A DNA stretch of 64,000 nt from Ambrosia x helenae (taxonomy: Eukaryota > Streptophyta > Magnoliopsida > Asterales > Asteraceae): positions 32,324,102 through 32,388,101 of the forward strand of contig CM061224.1 in assembly GCA_030844895.1 (NCBI GenBank), written 5' to 3'. The translations under genes and the position numbers were made by a program. Numbering within the stretch: position 1 is the stretch's first letter; the number at the start of each line of letters is the position of its first letter. The notes under the pieces were generated by a model. It made no database searches. It saw only the letters and a program-made list of their open reading frames with translations, and was not told where the DNA came from. Shown in pieces: positions 34,966 through 46,697 of this stretch.

Positions 34966-35386
34966 CGATACATCAGAGACGCTTGGGAGATCACATACGG
35001 ACATAGTAGTAGTAGTAGTAATATGATAGCACAGTATGGGTTATAGCACCCATCTGCATTTTTGCCTAGCCGAGCGGGATTGTGCCGGTATATGACATTA
35101 TGTTTCTAGTATATTTCAAAGGAGCAATGTATGAGGAAGGTATCCTCGGTTTTTGTTATTATGAACAAATCATTGTACTCATGGTATTGAAATTAATGAA
35201 AATTTTGTTATGGTAAAATATGTGTTGTGATTGTCTACGATTATTATTACTTGTTCCATTTATATTGTGATTGTGTGATGTTCTTATTATTGTGTTCATG
35301 TGTTGTGTTGTTATTTATGCTTCATGTATGACGATATTGTATGAATGATCGCCAAATTAACCTTTGATATTGATTATTGAAGAAAA
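34966..35386. other. Spacer between extra ORF and gag
   Basis: AT-rich and non-coding, with (GTA)n at about 35003-35020. No promoter claimed. Confidence 0.5.
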
Positions 35387-38300
35387 ATGGCACCAGCCAC
35401 CCGAAGCAACAGTGGAAATGAAAGACTGTCCACGACACCCGAGGAGCTTGAAACCTTAGTTTCGGGACGTATCGCCCAAGCTCTCGCAGAACACAATGCC
35501 ACGCGCACCGAAAGGTCGCGAGATCGAACCGGGAGCGACAGACGCGAAACCTCCCCTACCGGTAAGAAGACTTCGGGTATATACAACAGGAGTCCTCGTA
35601 AAACTCCTACCTCATATAACATGTTGCTTTATTATTGCAGAAACGGCCTCACGAGAACGTGGCTGCACGTTTAAAGCTTTCCTGGACTACAAACCGCTCA
35701 ACTTCAGTGGCACTGAAGGTTCTGTCGGACTAGTCAAGTGGTTCGAGAAGACCGAAGCCGTGATTCGTATTAGCAGCTGTACCCCGCGACAGGCTGTCAT
35801 GTACGCCACTAACCTGTTTCTGGACCAAGTTCTAATCTGGTGGAACAACCAAGTGCAAACACTGGGAGATGATGCTGCTTACTCCTTGTCATGGTTGGAG
35901 TTGAAGGAACTAATGATCGCCGAGTACTGCCCGGCAAGTGAAGTGCAGAAGCTAGAGACTGAGTTCTGGAACCTCGCCATGGTTGGATCGGACGTAGCTG
36001 GGTACACGTCCAGATTCCATGATCTCTCCCGGTTAGTGCCTCGCCTGGTCACCCCGGAAAGCAAGAAGGTGGAAAGATACCTATTCGGACTGGCACCACA
36101 AATACGCGGCATGGTCACTGCTTCCAAACCTACAACCATGCGCGAAGCTATCGACCTCGCCTTAAGCCTCACTGAAGACGCCATCCGAATGGGCACTCTA
36201 ATCCGGAAAGTATCAGGATTGAAGCTTACTGAGTCCAGCAGTGTTGAGGGTAAGAATCTGGGTACAAGTTCAGTCGTTGGGTCAAGCGAACAGGGAAATA
36301 GGCCAAGGTTTGGGAAGCGTAAGCGCGATGAAAGGAAAAAGGATGGATCATCAGGTTCAGGGAAGAAAGGAAAAGGGTATGTGGCCACTGGGCGTGGAAA
36401 TAATGGAAAGCAAGGTTACCAGGGCAGGAACGAAGTGATCTGCGGTAAGTGCCGTCGTTCGGGGCACAAGACAGAAGACTGCAGATCGGGAGCGCCAAAG
36501 AACGGAGGAGCGAGGCCCTGTTTCTCATGTGGATCGCTCGATCATTGGAAGAGGGACTGTCCCAAGCTTAACAACCAAGCCCGTGGGCGGGCATTCGTGA
36601 TTGGTGCCGGTGATGCACGACAAGACCCTAATGTGGTCACTGGTACGTTCCCTCTAAATGGTCATTATGCTTCAGTATTGTTTGATACTGGCGCTGATTT
36701 TAGCTTCGTATCTGTCGAATTTAAAAGATTACTTGGGTTAAAGACTAGTAAGCTAGACACACCATACTCTATCGAACTAGCTAACGGTAAGACTATAGAA
36801 ACTCGAGAGGTAGCGAAGGATTGTAAGTTGGATCTCTGTGGTCACGAGTTTGGCATTGATCTATTGCCAGTTGTGCTGGGTAGCTTTGACATAGTCGTTG
36901 GCATGGATTGGCTATCCGCACACCGCGCCATCGTCGTGTGCAATGACAAAGTAATTCAAGTTCCCCTCGCAAGCGGTGAAACCCTATCGATCCAAGGGGA
37001 AAGGCGTGGAACACCATTGAGGATTATTACCAGCATGAAAGCCAGGAAGTGCCTAAGGAAAGGTCTCGTCGCATTCTTGGCGCACGTAGTGGATAAGAAG
37101 GCCGACGAGCGAAAGCTAGAAGACATTCCGATAGCCAGAGACTTTCCAGATGTGTTCCCAGAAGATTTGCCGGGATTGCCACCACCCCGACAAGTCGAGT
37201 TTCGCATCGACCTTGTTCCAGGAGCAACACCTGTAGCGCGATCGCCATATCGCCTAGCTCCTTCTGAGATGCAGGAACTGTCTGGTCAACTGCAAGAGTT
37301 GTTGGACAAAGGTTTCATAAGACCAAGCTTCTCACCCTGGGGAGCCCCCGTCTTATTTGTGAAGAAGAAGGATGGCACTTTTCGAATGTTCATCGACTAT
37401 CGAGAACTGAACAAACTAACTATTAAAAATCGCTATCCTCTTCCCAGGATCGACGATTTGTTTGATCAACTTCAAGGATCCAGTTTCTACTCCAAGATTG
37501 ATCTAAGGTCCGGCTATCATCAGTTGCGTATCCAAGAAGAAGACGTGCCAAAAACAGCATTCAGGACTCGTTATGGGCACTATGAGTTTCTGGTTATGCC
37601 ATTCGGCCTAACCAACGCACCAGCTGTTTTCATGGATTTGATGAACCGAGTGTGTAAGCCGTACTTGGACAAATTTGTCATTGTCTTCATTGATGATATC
37701 TTGATCTACTCACGCACTAAGGAAGAGCACGAGGATCACCTTCGGTTAATCCTCGAGGTACTACGCAAAGAGAAGCTCTATGCCAAGTTCTCTAAATGTG
37801 ACTTTTGGATTCGAGAGGTTCACTTTCTAGGCCACGTAGTGAATGAAAGGGGTATACATGTCGATCCCGCCAAGATCGAAGCAATTAAGAATTGGGACGC
37901 CCCTAGGACTCCTACTGAAGTACGACAATTTCTTGGTCTTGCGGGTTACTACAGAAGGTTCATCGAGAACTTTTCTAAGATAGCACAGTCTTTAACCATG
38001 CTCACCCAAAAGGATAAGAAGTTCGAATGGACGGAAAAGCAGGAAGCAGCGTTTCAATTGCTAAAAGACAAGTTATGTGGCGCCCCGATACTATCACTCC
38101 CCGATGGTACGGAAGACTTTGTAGTTTACTGTGACGCCTCTCACCAGGGATTGGGTTGTGTATTGATGCAGCGAGAGAAGGTCATAGCCTATGCTTCCAG
38201 ACAGTTAAAACTTCACGAGAAGAATTACACCACACATGATCTGGAATTAGGAGCCGTGGTATTCACGCTCAAGATATGGAGACATTATCTGTACGGAACT

Positions 38301-39974
38301 AAGTGTACAATCTTCACTGATCATAAAAGTTTGCAGCACATCTTTGACCAAAAGGAATTGAACATGCGACAACGGCGATGGGTCGAATTATTGAACGATT
38401 ACGATTGTGAGATAAAGTACCATCCCGGGAAGGCAAACGTTGTAGCCGACACCTTGAGTCACAAGGAACGGGTTAAGCCATTGCGTGTCCGAGCTTTGGG
38501 TCTAACCATCCACACGAACCTGACTGACCGGATTCGTGAAGCTCAAACTAACGCTCTTAAACCCGAGAATGTCAAAGGTGAAAGATTGCGGAAGATGGTT
38601 GAATCACTGGAGTCAAAAGCGGATCAAGCTCTGTATTTCATGAATAGAATTTGGGTACCAGTGTACGGTGGATTGTGTGAACTGGTCTTAGCCGAAGCCC
38701 ACAGTTCGCGATATTCGGTTCACCCTGGACCAGACAAGATGTTCCATGATCTAAAGGAATTTTACTGGTGGCCAAATTTCAAGAGGGATATAGCGGCGTA
38801 TGTTGCGCGATGTTTGACTTGCGCGAAGGTCAAGGCCGAGCATCAGAGACCATCCGGCTTGCTCCAGCAACCGGAAATACCGGAATGGAAATGGGAAAGG
38901 ATTACTATGGATTTCATTACCAAGTTGCCCAGGACAACAAGCGGCCATGACATGATCTGGGTAATCGTTGATCGATTGACAAAATCTGCACACTTCCTCC
39001 CCATTCGCGAAACGGATAAGTTGGAGAAACTGACCCGTTTGTATATTAAGGAAGTTGTGTCGAAGCACGGTGTACCTATTTCCATCATCTCCGATCGAGA
39101 TAGTCGTTTCACCTCAAGATTTTGGGAGAGTTTAAATGAAGCCCTCGGTACTCGCCTTGACATGAGTACCGCATATCATCCACAAACCGATGGTCAGAGT
39201 GAACGGACCATCCAGACCTTGGAAGATATGCTACGGGCATGCGCAATCGATTTCAGCGGAAATTGGGATACACACTTGCCACTGGTAGAGTTTTCGTATA
39301 ACAACAGTTACCACACAAGCATTCAAGCTGCACCTTTTGAAGCTCTATATGGACGCAAGTGTAGATCGCCTTTATGTTGGGCCGAAGTTGGCGAAAAGCA
39401 ACTTACCGGGCCCGAAATTGTACAAGAAACGACGGATAAGGTCTTTCTGATAAGAGAACGTCTCAAAGCGGCACGTGACCGACAGAAAAGCTACGCAGAC
39501 ATGAGGAGGAAGCCTTTGGAATTTCAAGTCGGAGACAGGGTCCTACTAAAGGTGTCACCTTGGAAAGGTGTTGCGCGCTTTGGGAAGCGCGGAAAACTAA
39601 ACCCACGATATGTTGGACCATTCGAAATCCTGTCCAGAGTAGGCCCCGTAGCATACAAGCTCAAGTTACCACAAGAACTTAACGGTGTACATGACACGTT
39701 CCACGTGTCGAACTTGAAAAAGTGCTTATCCGACGAAACCCTCATCATCCCCGCAGACGAAATCCACATTGACGACAAGTTACACTTCGTCGAAGAGCCA
39801 ATCAAAGTAACCGATTGGAAGGTCCAAAAGCTAAGACGCAGTAAGATCAGGTTGGTCAAAGTGCGTTGGAATGCCAAGCGTGGACCGGAGTTCACGTGGG
39901 AAAGGCTGGACCGGATGAAGCAAAAGTATCCCGCCCTATTCGAGAAGACCCCTATACCGGAGAGCTCGAAGTGA
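35387..39974 (+). CDS. gag-pol: T3 gag-pol polyprotein (two exons)
   Basis: Exon 1 (35387-35561) starts MAPATRSNSG with a helix LETLVSGRIAQALAEH. Splicing out 35562-35640 leads in frame to about 1444 codons ending at TGA 39972. Order: gag (PLNFSGTEGSVGLVKWFEK), CCHC knuckles CGKCRRSGHKTEDC and CFSCGSLDHWKRDC (36440-36561), protease LFDTGADFSFVS (about 36679), RT (FIDYRELNK; FIDDIL at about 37690), RNase H (YCDAS, FTDHKSL), integrase HHCC (HSSRYSVHPGPDKM, CLTCAKVK) and D-D-E (MDFITKLP, ISDRDSRF, SERTIQTLEDML), GPF region, chromodomain (KIRLVKVRWNAKRGPEFTWE). Uninterrupted and catalytically complete. Small oddities: RMFIDYREL where Cys is usual, and ADTLSHKE where ADALSRKE is usual. Unspliced, the large frame has an in-frame ATG at 35496, but its first 48 residues look like non-gag sequence. 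Confidence 0.95.
35562..35640 (+). other. Predicted 79-nt intron in T3 gag
   Basis: Donor GTAAGA, acceptor TTATTGCAG. Joining 35561 to 35641 completes a Glu codon and unites the MAPATRS frame with the gag-domain frame; unspliced, the first frame stops at 35674. Same place and size as the T2 intron (8417-8498). Confidence 0.65.
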
Positions 39975-39996
39975 ATTCCGGGACGGAATTCTCTTA

Positions 39997-40008
39997 ATGG
40001 GGGGAGAA
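39997..40008 (+). other. Polypurine tract of T3
   Basis: AATGGGGGGAGAA directly abuts the 3' LTR start at 40009; it primes plus-strand synthesis. Confidence 0.85.
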
Positions 40009-43000
40009 TGTAACAACCGGCAAAATTAAGGTAATCCCGTACTAATTAACTAAACGCAATTAACGTAATTAACCGTAATTATGTGCTGATTATTTAATTG
40101 AGGCCTTAGAAAGATAGAAGTTCCCAAATAATGCATAGGAATGCATAAGTTTAATAGCAAAGCATGATAGGATCATGCGCAGGCAAAACTATCCGGTATG
40201 GACACTGGCGATTACCCGGTAAAACTTAAATAAGCGAAACGAACTCCGGACACCCGGAATATAAAATAAATAATATTTTCACAAAATATAATGAGTTTTG
40301 GAAACCCAAAGCCATACGTGAAAGCTTATTGTACAAATCTCCCGGTAACGAATAAAGTGCGCGTACCGCACCCGATACGCGCGTAGCACGAAATTTCACC
40401 CGGCAAAAGCCGAAATAAATTATCAGTAATTTAACTGGGCGAAATTTAATGAATATTAACGGTATTTTAATATTTAAGTAACCCACGGTTAAAACCCAAG
40501 AAATACCCGGGCGGTACCCGAAAGAAATTAACTTAAACATATTATGGAGCAATATTTAGCAAAGTGGACCCCACCAACCACCCTATAGGGGCCGGCCAAG
40601 GGCCCACACAAGTAAAGATTACTTGAGTTTTCTTGTAAAAACCCATAATATTATTGCTAATGATTAGAATGCATGTAAAGTTATTGGGTAGAAGATTAAC
40701 CAACACACCTCTCCCTCTCTCTCTAAAAACTCGGCCCAAGCACCCTCTAATAATATCCCCAAGATTTTTTTTATATATCTTCCATAATCTTCTAAAATCC
40801 TACACTAAGATCTCTACCAATCCTAGCAAGATACATATGATCTTTGGAAGATTGAGAAAGATAATATAACCACTTGAAGAACACTTGAAGAAATCACAAA
40901 AATTCTTCTCCTTCTTCCTCTTGTTGGCCGTGAGTTTGCACCTCCCCACCAACATCTCTCTTTCAATTTTTATACCTCTAAATCATCTCTAAATCATCAT
41001 TATTCAAAACCCCTTTTGTGTGTTCAAGAGTTTGGAGCATAACCCACTTGGAAGAACACATTAAACCTCACCCAAATCCAAGATCTTTGTCTTCCCTAGC
41101 CTTGAGCTAGTAGTAAGTCTTACATTGTTTTATTACTTGAATGTTCATGTTTTGTGCTATGAAAGCAAGTTGTACATTAATGGGTAATAAAATGGATTTT
41201 ATAAAGATAATGGGTTTTGTTAGAATAAAAATGAAGAATAATAATAACATTGATGAATCTTGGATTTATATTAATAAATGTAATGTTTGAAGAAATGATG
41301 ATGAAATGCACATACACTTGAGAAAAATGATGATTTGGGTATAATTAATGAGAAGGACTTGAATGAGATGAAGATGATTTTAATCATCATAGAATGATAT
41401 ATTAAGGTCAAAAAGATATTAAAATGGGTTAGAAAGTCATAGGTGAAAAAGTTCCATCTTCAAAGTCCACTCACTTGGATGAGTGAAAAATGGGTATTTT
41501 GGATGAAAATATGGAATAAACATGTTAATGACATCTAGGATGGATTAGAAGATCATTAAAAGTAAAAAGAAGTAAAAACAACTAAGCATTAAGAAAATGG
41601 TTCTTCAAAGTCCACTAAAGTGGAAGAAAAATATTAACTTTGAAAGTTAGGGTGAAAAATGCAACAAGTATAAGTTAAAGGACTAATATGGCAACTTTGG
41701 AAGTTGAGGGACTAAAATAAATATTTTGGAAACTATTAGTCCAAAAACACAATAATGGAAAGTTTGGTGTCAAAAGTGTAAGTAATAATTTTACAAGGTT
41801 GATTTGGTAAATACTAGTAACATACTTGGGCATTTTGTGTAAAAAGTATATTTTTATAAAATGGACGTTTTATAAAAATAAATGGAGTAACGCAAGTATT
41901 TTATAAAATAAGATTTTATAAAGACTTGGGAAGACTTGTACAAAAATAGGATACTTTTATATAAATGGGAATATAAAAGTATCGGAAACATTTTTGGGTA
42001 ACAAGTTGGACAAGTTGGGCTAAAACGTACAAAGTATATTTTTCCAAGAAATAAACGTTCGGAATCGGAAGTAGGAACAATATTTCCATGAGGACGCGCA
42101 ATGGAAATAAATATGAAAAACGCTAACTAAAGAACTTAGTCACACGAACCAACATAAACGGACATATAAGAAAAATGCCATTACGACAAGATAAATATAT
42201 ATATATATATATATATATATTTTAAGGAAATAAAATATATATAACAAGGGTGAAACGTGCGAAACACTTTCCTAAGTGTAGAAAGAATATTCGTGGGAAA
42301 GGAAAAACACAACGTAACAAATTAAAAACGCTAAACGACACATAAACTTAACAAGTAGTATCCACGCGATGGTATATGTACATATGCTCGTTTTCGACGA
42401 AATTCTAGTATATCTATTTGAATGGGAAAATAGATATGCGAGAAGGAAAACCGAGACGAGTAGGTGAAATATATCTACGAACGTGTGAATACCGACAAGA
42501 TCCTAGTACATTTATTTTAATGGGAAAATAAATGTATGGTGTGGAGAGTCTAGTCGGGCGTTAAGAATATGTTACCAAACGACAAGAACTTAGCATTTTT
42601 ATTTAAATGGGAAAATAAATATGTGGCAAAGTGAGTCGGGTCGGATAATAAGAAATCACATTATATCGAGCGAAACGATCCTAAGTATAATTATTTAAAT
42701 GGGAAAATAATTATACGTTGGGTAGAGTCGTGTCGAGTATAATATTGTACAAGTCATAAAGAATATTAATGAGAATAATATATGACTTGTAAGGAAAGGG
42801 TAATCCATCGCCATTGAACCTAGGGTACGAAACTATTAAACGGGAATTGGGATAAAGACGTGGTCGGGAAGTTGGGTGCACAACTTGCCAAGGCACATAC
42901 ACCATAGGTGTAGTGACTTATGCGCCTAGAACCTTTGTAGATGCGGGATCACAAGCTTTACTATTTTCTTCTTTGAGCCGAGCACAGTTACAGGTGAGTC

Positions 43001-43746
43001 TCACGGCCCATTTCTAAACTATTTAACGTTTTTACGGGGGAAAGATATGTTGGGATTGTATGACGGGTTGGATACTTGAGTAAAGATCGCCACTCGGGGT
43101 TGAGACCTCCCCACTATAATCATTAATTCAGGAAAGAGAAACCAAAGGAATATTTGGATAGTACTATTGGTGCCTGACAAGGCCCACCCCTAATCGATAG
43201 CGTCGATTATGCATCGGCATATTCCTGGGGTGCACGTATTCTGAAATCAAGTCGTAGAAATACCGAGTAACGACTTGGGGCGGGGGCATTATTAATTGTC
43301 TTGGTTTGGTTATAGGCTCAAGTAAATTGTAGGACTTTGCAACTCCTATAAATGTCATAACAAGGATATTCCCACTTGATAAAGTTTTATTAAATCAAAA
43401 CCTGTGAACTCACCAATATTTATATATTGACGATTTTCAAACATATCTTTCAGGTAATTGAATGATGAAGATTAGCATGGCGAGCAGGGTCGGGGGTATC
43501 TCCAAGTTGGGCGTTGGGAATGTCGTAAAGGGGTCTCATCTCTTTATTCCATGGATTTAGGGATAAAGGGAGGAGCCTCCTTATAAATTTCAAAAACAAT
43601 TTATGATTATGTACGGATAATTTGACATGATTATTGGCGTTGAATAAATGCCCGTTTGTTTAATTACTATTGTGGTTTGCATTAATCTTGGCTTAATACT
43701 TTTGAACCGTCGCGCCACGTGTTTTCGTCATAGGCGTGGTGTGACA
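40009..43746 (+). repeat. 3' LTR of T3, with an extra 548-bp block
   Basis: It is 3738 bp and collinear with the 5' LTR except for 42353-42900. Shared hairpins are at 41849-41880 and 41950-41983. Ends GGCGTGGTGTGACA and is followed by target repeat TTTGT. Confidence 0.95.
42353..42900. repeat. Hairpin array in T3 3' LTR (about 90-bp units)
   Basis: Hairpins at 42410-42437 (10-bp perfect stem), 42507-42536 (12 bp), 42594-42623 (11 bp, one mismatch), 42685-42716 (12 bp) and 42748-42791 (11-bp outer stem). Loops are GAATGGGA, AATGGG, AAATGGGA, AAATGGGA and a variant AATGAGA. Stems differ in sequence but stay paired. Flanks share ACGA...GATCCTA(A)GTA. Unit spacing is 97, 87, 91 and 63 bp. Non-coding. 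Confidence 0.85.
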
Positions 43747-43751
43747 TTTGT

Positions 43752-44716
43752 GTCCTCAAATTTATATTGTCATTCACATTCTCACCATGTATCAGCCCCT
43801 CTGAACTTTTACAACTCCATTTGGAAAGCTAAAAAATATGATTAAAGGTAAAACATCATAAAATTAATTCATACCTTTGGTCTTGCACTCTTTGAATTGA
43901 TACCTAGAAAAACATCCAAAACAATTCAAACCAAAAGAATACAACTGTAAATTTTCAAAAAGATGGAAGGGAAAAAGGGATAAACATGGAATAAAGCTGT
44001 GCACAGGCTGAGAAACAGACATATGTCATTTATCCTAAGCATAACACAAAATGAACATTTATATCAAAAAGTTGTCACTACCAGATTTGTAATTAATATA
44101 TGTTTTGTCCCAATTTTTTTAACAATTAAATAAACCAATAATTTTGAAACTTAAAGCATTTTGATTAACACTTAAAAGAGTCAAATTAACCAACCAATAG
44201 AACATATGGCACATTTGAGGAATTTTACCAATCGCCTTGTGGAAACTTTGAACATCAGGCTACGTGATACATTTCACCCACCACATTCTTTGCTTGGCAC
44301 ATGATACAGTGACAGGTGGAACCGACCACTCGGTTGGGTTCAAGGGAAGATCCTAATTAAAATATGCCTAATTTGTAGCTATATATGTATAAAATTATAC
44401 AGTAAGATTGAGTATCATACCCTTTTCGAATCTCGATTGCATTTCAAATGCAGCGGACAGAATCAAAGCCACCTCCAGCAACATGAATACAATTTTCAGA
44501 ACAGCATACTACAAAAAAACTCAAAATCAAGGAAACAATCTGTTTTTCTTTAATCTATCATTATTGTTTAATGCATTCTAAAACATTAAAAGGATACAAA
44601 AACAAAGCAACATCCATTGATGCCTTCAGCTGCAACATGACATGTGCCAGAGATGCAACATAGCATAACACCTATTCCCATAAATGCATATATAAACCTG
44701 TCATGAAAATTATCAC
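43752..44716. other. No recognised gene; Helitron-internal flank
   Basis: The right-hand flank of the T3 insertion. No frame is convincing. Together with 28149-30077 it is one stretch before the insertion. Confidence 0.4.
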
Positions 44717-45061
44717 TTAAATATAAAATAGCATTTTCAAATGAACAAAAAGCCCATAAAATTTGCAATCTCTAATGAAGCAAAAGGCGCAATCCGATTC
44801 TGGTTTCACATCATTAACCTCTGAGATCTTCACATTGTCTTCTAGATTGCTAACTTCACCAGAATCTTCATCTTCTTCTACACTTTTGTGTATAGCTTCT
44901 TCCTCTATAATCACCACATCAAGTTTCTCAAACGCATTACAAATGTCTTCCACTGTCATCCGAGGACCATCCTGCTGCAATGCCCGTTTCAAATTATAAA
45001 AATGGATCGTCGAGTCAAATGTAGCAATTCCCACCATCGTCCGAGGACCATCCTGCACCAA
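44717..45061 (-). pseudogene. SEC24-like exon fused to an unrelated acidic frame
   Basis: The minus frame opens with DGPRTMVGIATFDSTIHFYN then LKRALQQ, matching a strongly conserved stretch of the COPII coat subunit SEC24 (trunk domain). Exactly after LKRALQQ the SEC24 continuation is replaced by DGPRMTVEDICNAFEKLDVV and an acidic stretch (EEDEDSGEVSNLEDN) that is not SEC24. CAGGATGGTCCTCGGA is repeated at both ends of the SEC24 part. It looks like a captured exon joined to other material, not a working gene. Identification of the SEC24 part is firm; expression is unknown. Confidence 0.7.
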
Positions 45062-46085
45062 TTAGATTAATATATATCAACCAATTAACTATTAAATTCT
45101 CTAAAAACCTTAAATCAAACAACAAACGTCCAAAACAGACTAAATACATACCAATAATTTCGCTGCACTGCAGCCTTTCGGACTGCACAGTTTCATTAGA
45201 AACATGTTGCAGCTTATTCCAGAAGGTAACTTCTATATATATAAAATGTAAAGATCATTTTAGAAATTAAATATATTAAGTGTTCAATTGTTAAAACCTT
45301 TTCATTGAGCATAAGGCGAAGTTTCAATTTTTTCCTATCCTACAAAAAGCAAAGTAATATCAAGAACCAACGTAAGTAAAAATTCAATGATAAGCACCTT
45401 AATTTTCAGGAAGAGTCTTTCACTTGTTGATGATAATCTGATCTTATACAAACTGAAGTTCATGTAATAACAATATACCTTATATATGTCGAAGATAAAC
45501 TCTGTGGTTAGCAACCCATAGGCCATAGCAGCAACCCTAATTAAAAAACCAAAAATCAAATAATCTTCCACACACAATACATCAATAATGAAACCCTAAA
45601 ACATGAATCGAAATAAATCAAACCTTAAAACATCAATTGAACCTTAAAAACATAAATCTGAACAATAATCAACGAAAACTCAAATATTCAAAGGTAAATA
45701 ATCAAACCACTCAAAACAGGGACAAAAATAAACTTTAATCGTTAAATAAAATCAGAAAAAAAAAACGAACAAAACACAGAAAAAAGATAGATGAACATCG
45801 ATTAATTGAAATAAGAATCGAAGAGAGACTACCTTGGATTGGAGACGAAGGAAAAGCTTGAATCGCCTAGCAATTAGGGTTTCGGTTGAAAGGAGGCGAT
45901 GATGAAACTGATGTTATGTTATGTTAGTGTGTTTTGTTAGGGTTTTTATATTTTTATGATTTTTGATTTTTAGAAAAAAGAAAAATTTTATAAAATCTCA
46001 CAATGGGACACTTGGCACAAATTGGAGGCTCAATATGGGATGACAGGTGTCCACATTGAGTTTCATATATTAGTTGTATAGAAGA
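45062..46085. other. Helitron 5'-side region, no recognised gene
   Basis: Short frames bounded by AG/GT (for example RVAAMAYGLLTTEFIFDIYK near 45486-45545, minus) look like exons of unknown origin. The last 200 bases, AAAACCCTAA-type followed by inverted GACACCTGTC/CACTTGG blocks, resemble Helitron 5' ends. Confidence 0.35.
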
Positions 46086-46236
46086 TTGGATTGTATATAT
46101 CCATCCATGCTTTTTTCAGTGGCGTGTACCTGTGTCTTGGGACAGGAATTTTACGGAACTGAACTTGGCCATCATAAATCTCATGGGCGGTTAATGGTTT
46201 AAAGTTGGACTTTGCTATGTTTTCGCTTCAGTCGGA

Positions 46237-46607
46237 ATGGTGTCTTCAACCTCCATGGAAGCAGCAGCTCCTTTAAAAAGGTTTATGTTTAGAAATTGAT
46301 GAGACGTTATCCATTGGCTTTGAGTTTAATTTTTTTTGTTTTTCATGGAAGGTAAAGTACACACATTTTTATTTAGGTATTAAGTTCTTTTTTTTTTAAT
46401 ATAAGTTGACCATGATTTCAGTACCATCAATATTGAATTTTATTCTTCATCATTATTTCATAAGATGATGTGTATGGACTTTGATATTTTATTGCAATAT
46501 AATTTGGTTTCCATTGTTCTTTAGCATCAGATGTTTTGACGGTGATTCCCGATGGTTGTCTTTGCTCATGGAACTGGTCCTCCTTCTACTTTCGACTGGA
46601 TGATTAG
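46237..46607 (+). pseudogene. TEX30/KANL3-like alpha/beta-hydrolase fragment (two exons)
   Basis: The first exon-like piece MVSSTSMEAAAPLK (46237-46280) ends at a GT. The second (about 46531-46607), after CATCAG, reads MVVFAHGTGPPSTFDWMIR and ends at AG/GTTAG. The VVFAHG.G.PS...WMI motif is the oxyanion/nucleophile-side start of plant TEX30/KANL3-like hydrolases. Nothing further of the enzyme is present. Probably a captured or truncated gene start. Confidence 0.55.
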
Positions 46608-46697
46608 GTTAGCATTCCTTTTTTTTTTTATTAACCTTTATTTCCCCTAACTTATATTAATTATAATTCAGAGTCATACTTCTAGTACATAACCCAC

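Larger units (their letters stand above)
30078..43746 (+). mobile_element. Full-length Tekay-type gypsy element 'T3', 13.7 kb, young
   Basis: LTRs begin TGTAACAACCGG and end GGCGTGGTGTGACA, with target repeat TTTGT at 30073-30077 and 43747-43751. Apart from a 548-bp block present only in the 3' LTR, I count about 17 substitutions and a few single-base indels in 3.19 kb (about 0.5%). PBS, an extra ORF, a spliced gag-pol with all catalytic motifs, a chromodomain and a PPT are present. It is the only element here with an intact polyprotein and may have been competent at insertion. Confidence 0.97.
25907..46085 (-). mobile_element. Putative gene-capturing Helitron (minus), interrupted by later insertions
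   Basis: On the minus strand the 5' tip would be TCTTCTATACAACTA at 46085 after an A, resembling H1. The 3' tip is the palindrome CCGCGTGTACACGCGG (25919-25934) then CAAATAT and CTAG at 25907-25910, followed by T. Near the 3' end lies a Helitron helicase tail. Host fragments (SEC24, RACK1) are in between. Subtracting the MULE-like element and the gypsy element leaves about 5.3 kb. That the two tips belong to one element is inference; the 3' tip with its helicase tail is well supported. Confidence 0.4.

Noticed and set aside
42353..42900. CRISPR-like array (repeats with spacers)
   Set aside because: Plant nuclear DNA; the repeated parts are short loops with variable paired stems, with no constant direct repeat.
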